Under the pieces are notes generated by a model. That model worked only from the letters and a program-made list of their open reading frames with translations. It was not told the DNA's origin and made no database searches. DNA of 64,000 nucleotides from a virus. This document shows positions 30,153 to 37,006 of the stretch, one piece after another. A program made the position numbers and the translations under genes. Location: the IMG/VR virus record IMGVR_UViG_3300047462_000400, positions 1 to 64,000 of that record; one strand, written 5' to 3'. How positions within the stretch are numbered: the stretch's first letter is position 1; every line of letters starts with the position of its first letter.

Positions 30153-30815
30153 TTCCACTTGTCCTTCCACGCCTGCTGGCGTTGTCGTTCCGCCTCTTCT
30201 GCCTCGCGTTCCTTGCGGCGCTCCTCCATGCGTTTCTTGAACTCGGGGTCGTCCTGCATCCGCTTGAACCGCGCCATCTCTCCTGCTCTGCGCCTCGCGC
30301 ATCGCCGCTTGCGTTTTGGCGTTCGGTTCCTCCAGCTTGTCGCGCTTCGTGCGGTCGAGGACCAGCACGTGCGCGATGGCCTGCGCCTCGAGCCTGGCAG
30401 CCCCCTCGTTGTGGTAGTTGCGCTCGGGCTGGTCGTCGGCGTCGAAACATCCCCACTTGTGGTGGTTGGGGCCGCCGGCCACTTCGATGAGGAGCCGCCA
30501 CGGCCCTCGCCGGTAGCAGGTCGGGTAGTGGGTCAGCGTGAACCGGACGCCGTCGCCCCCGGCGTAGTCACCGACGAACGCCTCCTCACCGTACTCGCCC
30601 GGTTGCCATTGGAGCGTCCGCACGACGTTCTCGACGAGCCCCGTCGACCCGCTGCACTGGGTGGCGCTCCAGACCATCAGCTCGAGAACGGTTGCGGTGG
30701 ACGGTCGCTGGCGTTTGCGGACAAGAAAGCATGCCACGAGCTCGTCGAGCGCCGCGTGGAGTTCCTTGTGGCGCGCTCGCTCGTCGCACGTCCTCCTGTC
30801 CTCGTCGTCCGCCAT
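30149..30815 (-). pseudogene. Phage-type protein with apparent frameshift
   Basis: From ATG 30815 (TGATG-coupled) a convincing protein reads MADDEDRRTCDERARHKELH, TVLELMVWSATQCSGS, GVRFTLTHYPTCYRRGPWRL and KWGCFDADDQPERNYHNEG up to QAAMREA. It then degrades into shadow sequence. One frame over, a natural continuation starts near 30285: MARFKRMQDDPEFKKRMEER with a Lys/Glu/Arg-rich helical tail, ending at a stop coupled to the next gene. That tail also has its own CAGGAG and ATG (30277), so it could be a separate 42-residue gene. An indel near 30278-30300 is the simplest explanation. Confidence 0.5.
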
Positions 30816-31405
30816 CACGCCGCTCGTTTCTTGGGCTTCTTCGCGCTCGCGTCCTTCGCCTCCTCGGGCTTGCCGTCGGTGTGGAGGATCTCGCACACCC
30901 GCGACAGCGGGAAGGCGTTCCCCCGGCGGTTCTTGACGCCCATCGTCTTCATCTCCTCGACGATGGCCCGCATCGGGAGCCGCCGGTTGAAGTACATGTG
31001 CCGGACCATCGAGATGACCCGCTGTTCCTCCTGGTCCTTCACGAGCTTGGAGCGGTCTTTCGTGAGCTTCCACCCGTAGGGCGGTTGGCCGTAGAGGATG
31101 TCCTTTGAACCGGCCGGGGCAGTGACTCGCATCATGGTCGTCTTCGTTCCTTTCTTGTGGGTTCGCTTCTTCGGTTCGCAGTACGCGCGGAATTCTGGCA
31201 GGATGAACGACTCGGAGAGCGGGTAGCGGGTCTCGTTCCCCTCGCGATCCTTGCGGGGGGTCTCTTCCCACTGCTCGCGGGTCGTGTCCTTCAGGAACTC
31301 CTTGGCATGGTCGTAGTCGAGGTACGGGACCAGCACCTCGCGGTCGAAACCGAACATGCTGTTGCCTTCACGGAGCCGAACAACGATCTCGTCTTGGGTA
31401 CGCAT
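30815..31405 (-). CDS. Recombinase-domain protein lacking a catalytic domain, 196 aa
   Basis: Residues from about 106 (PPYGWKLTKDRSKLVKDQEE, VISMVRHMYFNRRLPMRAIV, NAFPLSRVCEIL) match the Recombinase DNA-binding domain that follows the catalytic domain in large serine recombinases. The N-terminal half (MFGFDREVLVPYLDYDHAKE) resembles phage proteins of unknown function rather than a resolvase, and no catalytic Ser region is seen. The C-terminus is Lys-rich. It may be a DNA-binding accessory or repressor. It is first in its operon, with a TTGACA promoter upstream. Confidence 0.65.
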   Translation of the reverse strand: MRTQDEIVVRLREGNSMFGFDREVLVPYLDYDHAKEFLKDTTREQWEETPRKDREGNETRYPLSESFILPEFRAYCEPKKRTHKKGTKTTMMRVTAPAGSKDILYGQPPYGWKLTKDRSKLVKDQEEQRVISMVRHMYFNRRLPMRAIVEEMKTMGVKNRRGNAFPLSRVCEILHTDGKPEEAKDASAKKPKKRAA

Positions 31406-31486
31406 CGGACGCGGTGGATGATGGTCGCGATGTCACTCGTTGTCAACCGGTTGCGGCACGACGTATATCGGCGTAGGCTGACCGCC
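31406..31486. promoter_or_regulatory. Overlapping divergent promoters
   Basis: Leftward: TTGACA (31441-31446 on the minus strand), 17-base spacer, CATCAT (31418-31423). Rightward: TTGTCA (31440-31445), 18-base spacer, TATATC (31464-31469). The two -35 boxes occupy the same TTGTCAA bases, so the transcription units should compete or be co-repressed. The rightward first gene is a ribbon-helix-helix-like protein. Confidence 0.5.
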
Positions 31487-31690
31487 ATGAGGAACGGCTC
31501 CAAGGCCAGAACCGCCACGAAGGTCGCGGATGACGACCGGCAAAAGCAGACGCAGGTCCGCATGTCCGACGCCCTGAAGGCCAAGATTCGCACGTACCAG
31601 CAGCAGGTCCACAAGGACACCGGCTTCACCATCAGCTTCTCGACGGCCGTTCGCACGCTCATCGAGCGGGGGCTCGAGGCGGCGTCGTGA
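31487..31690 (+). CDS. Ribbon-helix-helix-like DNA-binding protein, 67 aa
   Basis: A basic head is followed by TQVRMSDALKAKIRTYQQQV and FSTAVRTLIERGLEAAS, the strand-helix-helix of CopG/Arc-type proteins. ATG 31487 has no clear Shine-Dalgarno and lies about 18 bases from the -10, a short leader. Being next to the divergent promoters it is a candidate autoregulator. Confidence 0.65.
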   Translation: MRNGSKARTATKVADDDRQKQTQVRMSDALKAKIRTYQQQVHKDTGFTISFSTAVRTLIERGLEAAS

Positions 31691-32013
31691 GCACGCACGG
31701 AACGCACTCCAGTGGCGGCATCCAGATCGACCCGTTCACCGGGACGACCCGCGACCGACTCATTGCGGCGCTCACGGTCGCAATGACCGACGAGCAGGCC
31801 AGGGACGCTGTCGACGCGCTCGATGCTTGCCTGGACGAGGGTCCTGGCCGCACGGTGCTGGTACCCGAGAACCTGCGGCCCCACTACGGCGACATCGCGA
31901 AGCTGCGGCAAGAGCGCGACACCGCGATCGAAGTCGTGAAGCAAGCGCTCCAGAAGATGAAAGAGACGATCGAGTCGTTGGAGCGTCCCTCGAACGGAGT
32001 CATCACTCCGTGA
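31687..32013 (+). CDS. Hypothetical coiled-coil-ended protein, 108 aa
   Basis: GTGA start. GGIQIDPFTGTTRDRLIAAL leads into helices and a C-terminal amphipathic helix (KLRQERDTAIEVVKQALQKM). No family was recognised; coupled to the small membrane protein downstream. Confidence 0.6.
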   Translation: MSTHGTHSSGGIQIDPFTGTTRDRLIAALTVAMTDEQARDAVDALDACLDEGPGRTVLVPENLRPHYGDIAKLRQERDTAIEVVKQALQKMKETIESLERPSNGVITP

Positions 32014-32213
32014 GCCCGCTGCTCGCCCTCCTGATGGCGGTCGGCGGCGGCGCATTCGGGACGCTCGCGGCGCTGACCATCTTCTTCTTCTTCGTCCGCT
32101 CCATCATCAAGGCCGGGTTCGACAACTTTATCAAGACGGCGCACGAGAAGAACCAGTGCCCTATCTGCAAGCAACCGTTCCAGCACGACCACTCGGGAGA
32201 CGAGAAGTCATGA
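32010..32213 (+). CDS. Small membrane protein with zinc knuckle, 67 aa
   Basis: GTG 32010 overlaps the upstream stop. One membrane span (FGTLAALTIFFFFVRSII) is followed by a cytoplasmic-type tail with CPICKQPFQHDH, a Cys2-His2-like site. Spanin, holin or anti-host roles cannot be assigned. Confidence 0.6.
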   Translation: MSPLLALLMAVGGGAFGTLAALTIFFFFVRSIIKAGFDNFIKTAHEKNQCPICKQPFQHDHSGDEKS

Positions 32214-32245
32214 GCACGATGGACGAGAAGCTGAAGCCGTCATGA
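32210..32245 (+). CDS. 11-codon micro-ORF between two ATGA overlaps
   Basis: ATG overlaps the upstream stop as ATGA and its own stop overlaps the next ATG as ATGA. The peptide is MSTMDEKLKPS. It may exist only to pass ribosomes from one gene to the next, or be the remains of a deleted gene; the exact fit at both ends is the only support. Confidence 0.35.
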   Translation: MSTMDEKLKPS

Positions 32246-32538
32246 TCGCCGAGCAGTTGACCTTCGAATCGATCGTGGAGCCGCCGGACCGGCCGCACAC
32301 CTGTCACGCGCGGGAGTGCGAGAAGACGGTGAAGCCGGAGCTCCTCATGTGCGGCCGGCATTGGCGGATGGTGCCGCGGGTGATTCAGCGCGCGGTCTGG
32401 GACACCTATCGGCCGCGGCCGAGCGCTGCCTGGCACAAGGCTGCGAGCGCAGCCATCGGGTACGTAGCGCACCTGGAAGGCAGGCTCATCACCCGCGCGG
32501 AGCGTGAAGCGCTCGCCGAGTTCGGGCAGACGCCGTGA
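32242..32538 (+). CDS. Phage zinc protein, 98 aa
   Basis: CHARECEKTVKPELLMCGRH followed by WRMVPRVIQRAVWDTYRPRP is a pattern common in small proteins of large phages: a Cys3-His site, then a Trp-rich helix. Function unknown. Confidence 0.65.
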   Translation: MIAEQLTFESIVEPPDRPHTCHARECEKTVKPELLMCGRHWRMVPRVIQRAVWDTYRPRPSAAWHKAASAAIGYVAHLEGRLITRAEREALAEFGQTP

Positions 32539-32747
32539 TCCGGTTCGTCGACCCCGGCCGGAACAATCCCTGCCACTGCGGGAGTGGGGAGAAGTACAAG
32601 CGTTGTCACGAGGCCATCGACCAGGAAGCATGGCGGATCGTTTCGCTGAAAACTCGCCAGGCCGAGGCGGTGTGTGCGACGTTGCCGCGGTCGAGCCGAC
32701 CGGAATTCAACCCCGTGGTGGTCGTCGGTTCTGAGCGGAGGCCGTGA
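32535..32747 (+). CDS. SEC-C motif protein, 70 aa
   Basis: PGRNNPCHCGSGEKYKRCH is a complete SEC-C zinc motif (CxC...CH), as at the SecA C-terminus and in many small proteins. The start is GTGA-coupled. A short helical and beta tail follows. Possibly a protein-interaction module; the target is unknown. Confidence 0.75.
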   Translation: MIRFVDPGRNNPCHCGSGEKYKRCHEAIDQEAWRIVSLKTRQAEAVCATLPRSSRPEFNPVVVVGSERRP

Positions 32748-32890
32748 TGTCGCTGCATTGGAAGGGCCTCGAGAAGTGTCCGTGTGGCTGCGGGACCACC
32801 GTATGGTGGGGGAGGTGGCGATGGGACGGCGGTTGGTCGCTGCGTCTTGGCCCGGTGGTGATCGTGGTGGGACAGCTCCGGGAGGGTTGA
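32747..32890 (+). CDS. 47-aa Trp-rich zinc microprotein
   Basis: TGATG start. MSLHWKGLEKCPCGCGTTVW and six Trp in total, then a hydrophobic LGPVVIVVGQL end. CPCGCG may bind metal. The coupling and composition support translation; no homologue is known to me. A 10-codon frame at 32897-32929 follows and is not called. Confidence 0.5.
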   Translation: MSLHWKGLEKCPCGCGTTVWWGRWRWDGGWSLRLGPVVIVVGQLREG

Positions 32891-32901
32891 CAACCTATGG
32901 C
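32886..32901 (+). promoter_or_regulatory. GTTGACAACCTATGGC box, promoter -35-like
   Basis: The consensus TTGACA sits inside a 16-base box repeated with one mismatch at 35272. It precedes the coiled-coil gene at 32936. No good -10 is seen 17 bases downstream, so the element may be activator-dependent or not a promoter. Confidence 0.35.
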
Positions 32902-32935
32902 TGATTCTGACCACTTCGGAGAACGGTGAACTGAG

Positions 32936-33286
32936 ATGGCAGCGTCGATCAAGACACTCATGGACCGACTCGAGGAATCGGTCGCCGGCGTCCCGGGCAT
33001 GGTGGACGCCCTGACGAAAGCAATCGAGGCGGACACGAGCGGAGAGACCGGCGAGCTCCGCCAGCAGATGACGGAGCTCTACCAGCAGCTCCTCGCGCTG
33101 ACGACGAAGGTGGAGGACAAGCTCCAGCAGGCGAAGGCGCTCGTGGAACGCGCCGAGCGGCAGCACGGCAAGACTGAGAAACAGCTCGAGAACGCGCAGG
33201 CGCTCGCCGATGGGGTCGAGAACATGGTGAGCGAGCTCCAGAGCGCGACCGAGTCGCTGAACCCCGAAGCGTGGGAATGGGAATGA
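32936..33286 (+). CDS. Coiled-coil protein, 116 aa
   Basis: Nearly all heptad-like helix: MDRLEESVAGVPGMVDALTK, LRQQMTELYQQLLALTTKVE, RQHGKTEKQLENAQALADGV, ending EAWEWE. Probably an extended dimer or trimer. Coupled (ATGA) to the next gene. Confidence 0.6.
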   Translation: MAASIKTLMDRLEESVAGVPGMVDALTKAIEADTSGETGELRQQMTELYQQLLALTTKVEDKLQQAKALVERAERQHGKTEKQLENAQALADGVENMVSELQSATESLNPEAWEWE

Positions 33287-33570
33287 GCGGCGAGGGGATG
33301 GGTCAGCACTGCCAGGGTTCTGCCTGCGAGCAGACGCAGGTCGACCTCGCGGCACCCGTCTGCGAGTGCGACTGCGAGGACTGCGAGGCAGCCCGCCGGC
33401 CGCCCGAGACCGTGCTTGCTGATGCGTACGACGCGCTCCGCGAGGAGCACAACGACTTCGGCGACGAGGGGGCACTTTTCCGCGAGCTCACCGAGACGCT
33501 GGCCCGGATCCTCCGGGACGACGAGCTCGGCGACATCCTGGCCGCTGAGCGCAAGACACTCCGGGGGTAG
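33283..33570 (+). CDS. Cys-rich acidic protein, 95 aa
   Basis: MSGEGMGQHCQGSACEQTQV and APVCECDCEDCEAA give six Cys in the first 37 residues, a possible metal cluster, then an acidic helix (LFRELTETLARILRDDELGD). Start chosen at ATG 33283 by ATGA overlap. Function unknown. Confidence 0.55.
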   Translation: MSGEGMGQHCQGSACEQTQVDLAAPVCECDCEDCEAARRPPETVLADAYDALREEHNDFGDEGALFRELTETLARILRDDELGDILAAERKTLRG

Positions 33571-33581
33571 CGAGATTCGGC

Positions 33582-33875
33582 ATGCGGGTCATCACCTACC
33601 ACTGGGCCTGCGAGAATGGCGGCGACGACATCATCGGGTCCCAGGCCGACATGCGCGCGCTGGTCGACAAGTGGCGCGGAGAGCCGGATCTACCGCCCCA
33701 TGCGGAATACGAGGTCTTCCCGTACACCGGAGAAGACGGAAGTCCTCCTCCGAAAGACGAGACGCTCATAGCTGAGACCGAGGATTACCTGGCCAAGACC
33801 AAAGCTCTCGCTGATGGTCGAGCGTTGGGCCTGTTGCGGAAGCTGCTCCACTTCGTGAAGAGGACGACCCCATGA
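33582..33875 (+). CDS. Hypothetical protein, 97 aa
   Basis: MRVITYHWACENGGDDIIGS, a small beta-alpha start, then acidic YEVFPYTGEDGSPPPKDE and a basic helix. Eleven bases separate it from the upstream gene; ATGA to the next. No family was recognised. Confidence 0.55.
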   Translation: MRVITYHWACENGGDDIIGSQADMRALVDKWRGEPDLPPHAEYEVFPYTGEDGSPPPKDETLIAETEDYLAKTKALADGRALGLLRKLLHFVKRTTP

Positions 33876-34129
33876 GCCGCTTTCGCGTCACCGACACCAT
33901 CGACGGGCTGCTAGGCACGACCACCTTCCGCGGGGAGGTTGTCCGGCGTGGGCGGAGCGGCGTCTTCACGAACGGCGATGCGCTCAAGCTCGACACCGGC
34001 GTTGAGTCGCTGGCGCCCATCATCTGCGAGGAGGCGTGCTCGACGTACCGGCACGGCAAGCTCCGTGGTCGACAGCGCTGTCGCGGATGCGGGCGGACTC
34101 GCAACGAGATTGAGATCGACGGAGGCTGA
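33872..34129 (+). CDS. Small Cys-containing protein, 85 aa
   Basis: The N-terminal half is beta-rich (TTTFRGEVVRRGRSGVFTNG). The C-terminal half has CEEACSTYRHGKL and QRCRGCGRTRN, a probable zinc ribbon. ATGA start. Confidence 0.55.
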   Translation: MSRFRVTDTIDGLLGTTTFRGEVVRRGRSGVFTNGDALKLDTGVESLAPIICEEACSTYRHGKLRGRQRCRGCGRTRNEIEIDGG

Positions 34130-34131
34130 CC

Positions 34132-34530
34132 ATGAACTGCCAGTTTGCCGGCGACGCCAACACGGTGAAGGGCAAGCTCGTGCCGTGCGCGAATGCCGCG
34201 TACGTCCGCATGCGGCACTCGGGGTTCGCGGAGGCCGTCTACCTCGGCAAGCCGGCGGTTTGCGAGGACCACATGCGGCACATGATGTCGGCGCAGGTCC
34301 GCGCCAAAGGACGTGAGTGGTCGATCGACCACTTCATTCACGAGGGGCGAAGACTCAATGGGCATGCAGGAGGAGATGAAGGGAATCGTGGAGGCCATCA
34401 GCCACGGCAGAGGAAGGTTCGCGCTCGGCGAGCTGACCGATGCCGAGAAGAAGATGGGAGTCACGAACTCCCCGTTCGTGCTCGCGGTGGGCGCCGTCCA
34501 CGTGGCAAACGTGCGCCCACGCGCGCCTGA
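34132..34530 (+). CDS. Zinc-type small phage protein; C-terminal end uncertain
   Basis: MNCQFAGDANTVKGKLVPCA, VRMRHSGFAEAVYLGKPAVC and EDHMRHMMSAQVRAKGREWS form a convincing 75-residue Cys/His protein. After HFIHEGRRLNGHAGGD the frame overlaps the next gene by over 170 bases and looks like shadow, so the natural end is probably near 34355 and an indel there is possible. Confidence 0.5.
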   Translation: MNCQFAGDANTVKGKLVPCANAAYVRMRHSGFAEAVYLGKPAVCEDHMRHMMSAQVRAKGREWSIDHFIHEGRRLNGHAGGDEGNRGGHQPRQRKVRARRADRCREEDGSHELPVRARGGRRPRGKRAPTRA

Positions 34531-34735
34531 CGGGCGCCCGCGCGATGGACACATCATCACGATCGGGATGACGCGCGACCACCTTCTCGAGCTCCGTGGG
34601 AAGATCGACGGCCTGCTCGGTTTCACCAAGCGGGACCCCGTGTACCTCGCGGTCGGGGAGAAGCACGTCCAGCGGGCGGCGGCGTTCATGATGGGTGAAA
34701 CTCAACGGTTCATCGAAGACGTGGTGCGCACGTGA
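34358..34735 (+). CDS. Hypothetical protein, 125 aa
   Basis: Start MGMQEEMKGIVEAISHGRGR. A mixed fold with FVLAVGAVHVANVRPRAPDG and HIITIGMTRDHLLELRGKID. The longer frame upstream is a shadow of the previous gene. Coupled (GTGA) to the next. Family unknown. Confidence 0.6.
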   Translation: MGMQEEMKGIVEAISHGRGRFALGELTDAEKKMGVTNSPFVLAVGAVHVANVRPRAPDGRPRDGHIITIGMTRDHLLELRGKIDGLLGFTKRDPVYLAVGEKHVQRAAAFMMGETQRFIEDVVRT

Positions 34736-34944
34736 GCTGGTGGAACTGGGGGCACCGTCATGAGCTCGTGCACGTCGGCACGACCTATGCGCCACCGGCG
34801 GCGGAGCACTCGCTGTATTACGCCGAGAACCGAGACGCTGCTCTCCACGGGGTGACGACCTTCCTTTGGAAGTGCAGCGACCCGGAGTGCTCGTACACGA
34901 AGAAGGTAGAGTGCCTCGGTAAGGTCACCGAGCACGAAGCCTGA
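34732..34944 (+). CDS. Small Trp/His-rich protein, 70 aa
   Basis: MSWWNWGHRHELVHVGTTYA at GTG 34732, and one CSDPECSYTKKVEC cluster that may bind zinc. No family was recognised. Confidence 0.55.
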   Translation: MSWWNWGHRHELVHVGTTYAPPAAEHSLYYAENRDAALHGVTTFLWKCSDPECSYTKKVECLGKVTEHEA

Positions 34945-34957
34945 GAGGAGTTCACCA

Positions 34958-35254
34958 GTGGCTACACCTATCGGACTCACCCGCGCGGAGGAAGAACGCG
35001 AGCAGGAACGACCGCCCGGACCACGGGTCGTCGTCGTCGCGCCTCCCGGTGCCGAGAAGTGCCGGATCAGCGTGCCGCCGAACGGCGACGACTGCCCGGC
35101 GGCGGCGACCGGTCACATCGTCTGGTTCGGTGAGGAGAAACAGCGCACGCTCGCCTGCGACGACTGCGCGCGCGCGATGAGCCTGCAAGCGCAATCGGTT
35201 CACTCGAGCATCCGATTCGTGCCGTTTCCGCGCGCTCCCGAGACACCGACGTAA
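34958..35254 (+). CDS. Small Cys-containing protein, 98 aa
   Basis: GTG 34958 follows GAGAGGAG. After a Glu/Arg/Pro-rich head come KCRISVPPNGDDCPAAATGH and LACDDCARAMSLQ, a probable Cys4 zinc site of the kind seen in several neighbours. Confidence 0.6.
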   Translation: MATPIGLTRAEEEREQERPPGPRVVVVAPPGAEKCRISVPPNGDDCPAAATGHIVWFGEEKQRTLACDDCARAMSLQAQSVHSSIRFVPFPRAPETPT

Positions 35255-35271
35255 CTCATCGCGCTACAACA

Positions 35272-35287
35272 GTTGACAACCGATGGC
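35272..35287 (+). promoter_or_regulatory. GTTGACAACCGATGGC box, promoter -35
   Basis: TTGACA (35273-35278) with CATGCT 17 bases later gives a fair promoter for the small gene at 35328 and the ParB-like gene. The box matches 15 of 16 bases at 32886. Confidence 0.4.
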
Positions 35288-35327
35288 GCCCGTCGCATGC
35301 TCCCCTCCGAAAGAAGGGAACACCAGC

Positions 35328-35585
35328 ATGGCGATGGACAAGAAAGAGCAGAAAGAGCTTTGGCTGGGCTTCGCGCGCGACGCCGCGAGCCGGTATCAGA
35401 TGCCGGACGAGGTCGACAACGCGGACGAGCTGGTCGACGACATGATCGAGGTCGCGACCCAGTACGCCGACGGGATGCTCGACGAGATGGAGGAACGGTT
35501 CGGCGACAGCCGCGGGAGCTCGAGGCGCCGCTCCGGACGGGGCAAGCGCAGTCAGGGTTCCGAGGCGCGCGAAGGCGAGGACTGA
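35328..35585 (+). CDS. Acidic helical protein with basic tail, 85 aa
   Basis: MAMDKKEQKELWLGFARDAA, then an acidic helix (DNADELVDDMIEVATQYADG) and a Ser/Arg/Gly tail likely to touch nucleic acid. AAGGGAA precedes ATG 35328. It lies three bases before the ParB-like gene and could be its partner. Confidence 0.55.
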   Translation: MAMDKKEQKELWLGFARDAASRYQMPDEVDNADELVDDMIEVATQYADGMLDEMEERFGDSRGSSRRRSGRGKRSQGSEAREGED

Positions 35586-35588
35586 CCC

Positions 35589-36557
35589 GTGCCCAAAGCC
35601 TCCCGGGACGCGCTCAAGGCGAAGGGGAAACGCGACGCCTACATGTTCGATCCGGACGACCTTGTCCTCGTCACGGACAAGAAGTCGCCGCTGTACGATG
35701 AGCGGGTCCACCTGCCGGTCGACATGGCGCTCGTCGCGAACATCGGGTTCGCGCCGGATGGCGTCCCGCTGGGGGTCATCAAGGCTTGCGTCGGCCGTCG
35801 GAATCCGGAGACCGGCAAGGTCGAGATAGTCGACGGCCGACAGCGGGTGAAGGCCACCCGGGAGGTCAACAAGCAGCGCAGGAAGGCGGGGCTGGAACCG
35901 ATCTGGGTTCCGGTCCTCCTCGAGAGGGGGTCCAAGGATCACCGGCTCATGGGCCTGCTCATCAGCGCGAACGGGTACCACCACGCGGAGACCGTGGAGG
36001 GGCTCGTTGACAAGGCGCACCGATACCTCCAGCTCGGTCGGGACGAAAAGGAGATCGCGATCCTCCTCGGCAAGAGCGAGTCCACGGTCAAGAACCTGAT
36101 TGCGTTACTGGAGGCGCCCGCCGCCATCCGCAGTGCGGCCTTCGCGGGCAAGATCAGCGCGTCGGACGGGTACAAGCTTTCCAAGCTGGAGCCGGCGGAC
36201 GCCAAGAAGAAGCTCGCGGAGCTCATGGAGCAAGCCCCGCGCACGCCTGGCAAGAAGCGCTCGAAGAACGCGAAGAAGGCCCGCGCCATCATGCGCGAGG
36301 GCAAGGAGACCAAGAGCCAGGAGAACGACGGGGCAGGCGCGGGTGGCGCAGCACCGGTGCCGCTTCCACGGCCCATCGCGCAGTTCGCCAAGGAGACCGC
36401 CCGCATCGAGGACTCCACCGCGGAGGCCATCGCCGCGTGGATCGACGCCACCTGGAACGAGGTCGACCACAACTGGGACGGACCGCCCTCGGCCATCGCA
36501 GAACGGATCCGCAAGGGAGAGTGGCGTGAGCACCAGGCGAAGGCGGTCGGCGAGTGA
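35589..36557 (+). CDS. ParB-like nuclease/partition-fold protein
   Basis: The 322-residue frame from GTG 35589 has the ParB signature IVDGRQRVKATREV near residues 79-92, then an HTH-like part (LGRDEKEIAILLGKSESTVK) as in KorB/ParB. A Lys/Arg-rich hinge (KKRSKNAKKARAIM) and an acidic C-terminal helical domain follow. Such proteins partition plasmids and phage-plasmids or act as transcription regulators; no ParA was seen in the window. Together with the iteron origin it is compatible with an extrachromosomal lifestyle. Confidence 0.75.
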   Translation: MPKASRDALKAKGKRDAYMFDPDDLVLVTDKKSPLYDERVHLPVDMALVANIGFAPDGVPLGVIKACVGRRNPETGKVEIVDGRQRVKATREVNKQRRKAGLEPIWVPVLLERGSKDHRLMGLLISANGYHHAETVEGLVDKAHRYLQLGRDEKEIAILLGKSESTVKNLIALLEAPAAIRSAAFAGKISASDGYKLSKLEPADAKKKLAELMEQAPRTPGKKRSKNAKKARAIMREGKETKSQENDGAGAGGAAPVPLPRPIAQFAKETARIEDSTAEAIAAWIDATWNEVDHNWDGPPSAIAERIRKGEWREHQAKAVGE

Positions 36558-36745
36558 TCACCGACATCACTATCGCGGTGGTCGTCGTTATTCTGGCCTT
36601 CGGCATCTCGAAGCTATCGGCGCGTGGCGCGCGGCTCCGGCGCGACGACGAGATCCGCAGGCGGCTTGGCCTTCCGCCGAGGCCCGGCAGGGGCGCTGCA
36701 AGACGTGCGGAGGAGGTGCTGCGGCGACGAGGGGACATCCCGTGA
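36554..36745 (+). CDS. Small single-span membrane protein, 63 aa
   Basis: GTGA start. A hydrophobic N-terminus (DITIAVVVVILAFGISKL) is followed by an Arg-rich tail, so the tail should face the cytoplasm. Function unknown. Confidence 0.55.
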   Translation: MITDITIAVVVVILAFGISKLSARGARLRRDDEIRRRLGLPPRPGRGAARRAEEVLRRRGDIP

Positions 36746-36828
36746 TCGCCGCCATCGTCATCGTGGCGGCCATCGTCGCGCTGCTCGGCACCGAGCGGGG
36801 GCCGTCCGCTCCCCGAGCGGGGCCGTGA
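36742..36828 (+). CDS. 28-aa membrane micropeptide
   Basis: GTG 36742 overlaps the upstream stop; IAAIVIVAAIVALLG is one short membrane span, followed by a Pro/Arg tail. Its stop forms GTGA with the next frame. Too small for family assignment; coupled position supports translation. Confidence 0.45.
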   Translation: MIAAIVIVAAIVALLGTERGPSAPRAGP

Positions 36829-36999
36829 CCCGTACCGATAGCGAATGCGCTCCACATCGGCGACGTCGTCCGCCACAAGCTGACCGGCATGGTGGGGAAG
36901 GTGGCCCGGTTCGCGCACGACGGCACGACCGACTTCTGGGCAGACAACGAGACGGGTCCGTACAAGCAAGCCGACTTCGAGCGGCTGCGGAAAGCGTGA
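36825..36999 (+). pseudogene. Small phage-type protein, broken near its start
   Basis: The frame ending at 36999 encodes LHIGDVVRHKLTGMVGKVAR, then DFWADNETGPYKQADFERL, a compact conserved-looking protein. It has no ATG or GTG before the in-frame stop at 36826-36828 other than internal ATG 36889. The coupled GTG 36825 opens a different frame (MTRTDSEC). A one-base indel near 36830-36845 would join them as a protein of about 57 residues; alternatively translation starts at 36889. Confidence 0.45.
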
Positions 37000-37006
37000 G
37001 GAGACG

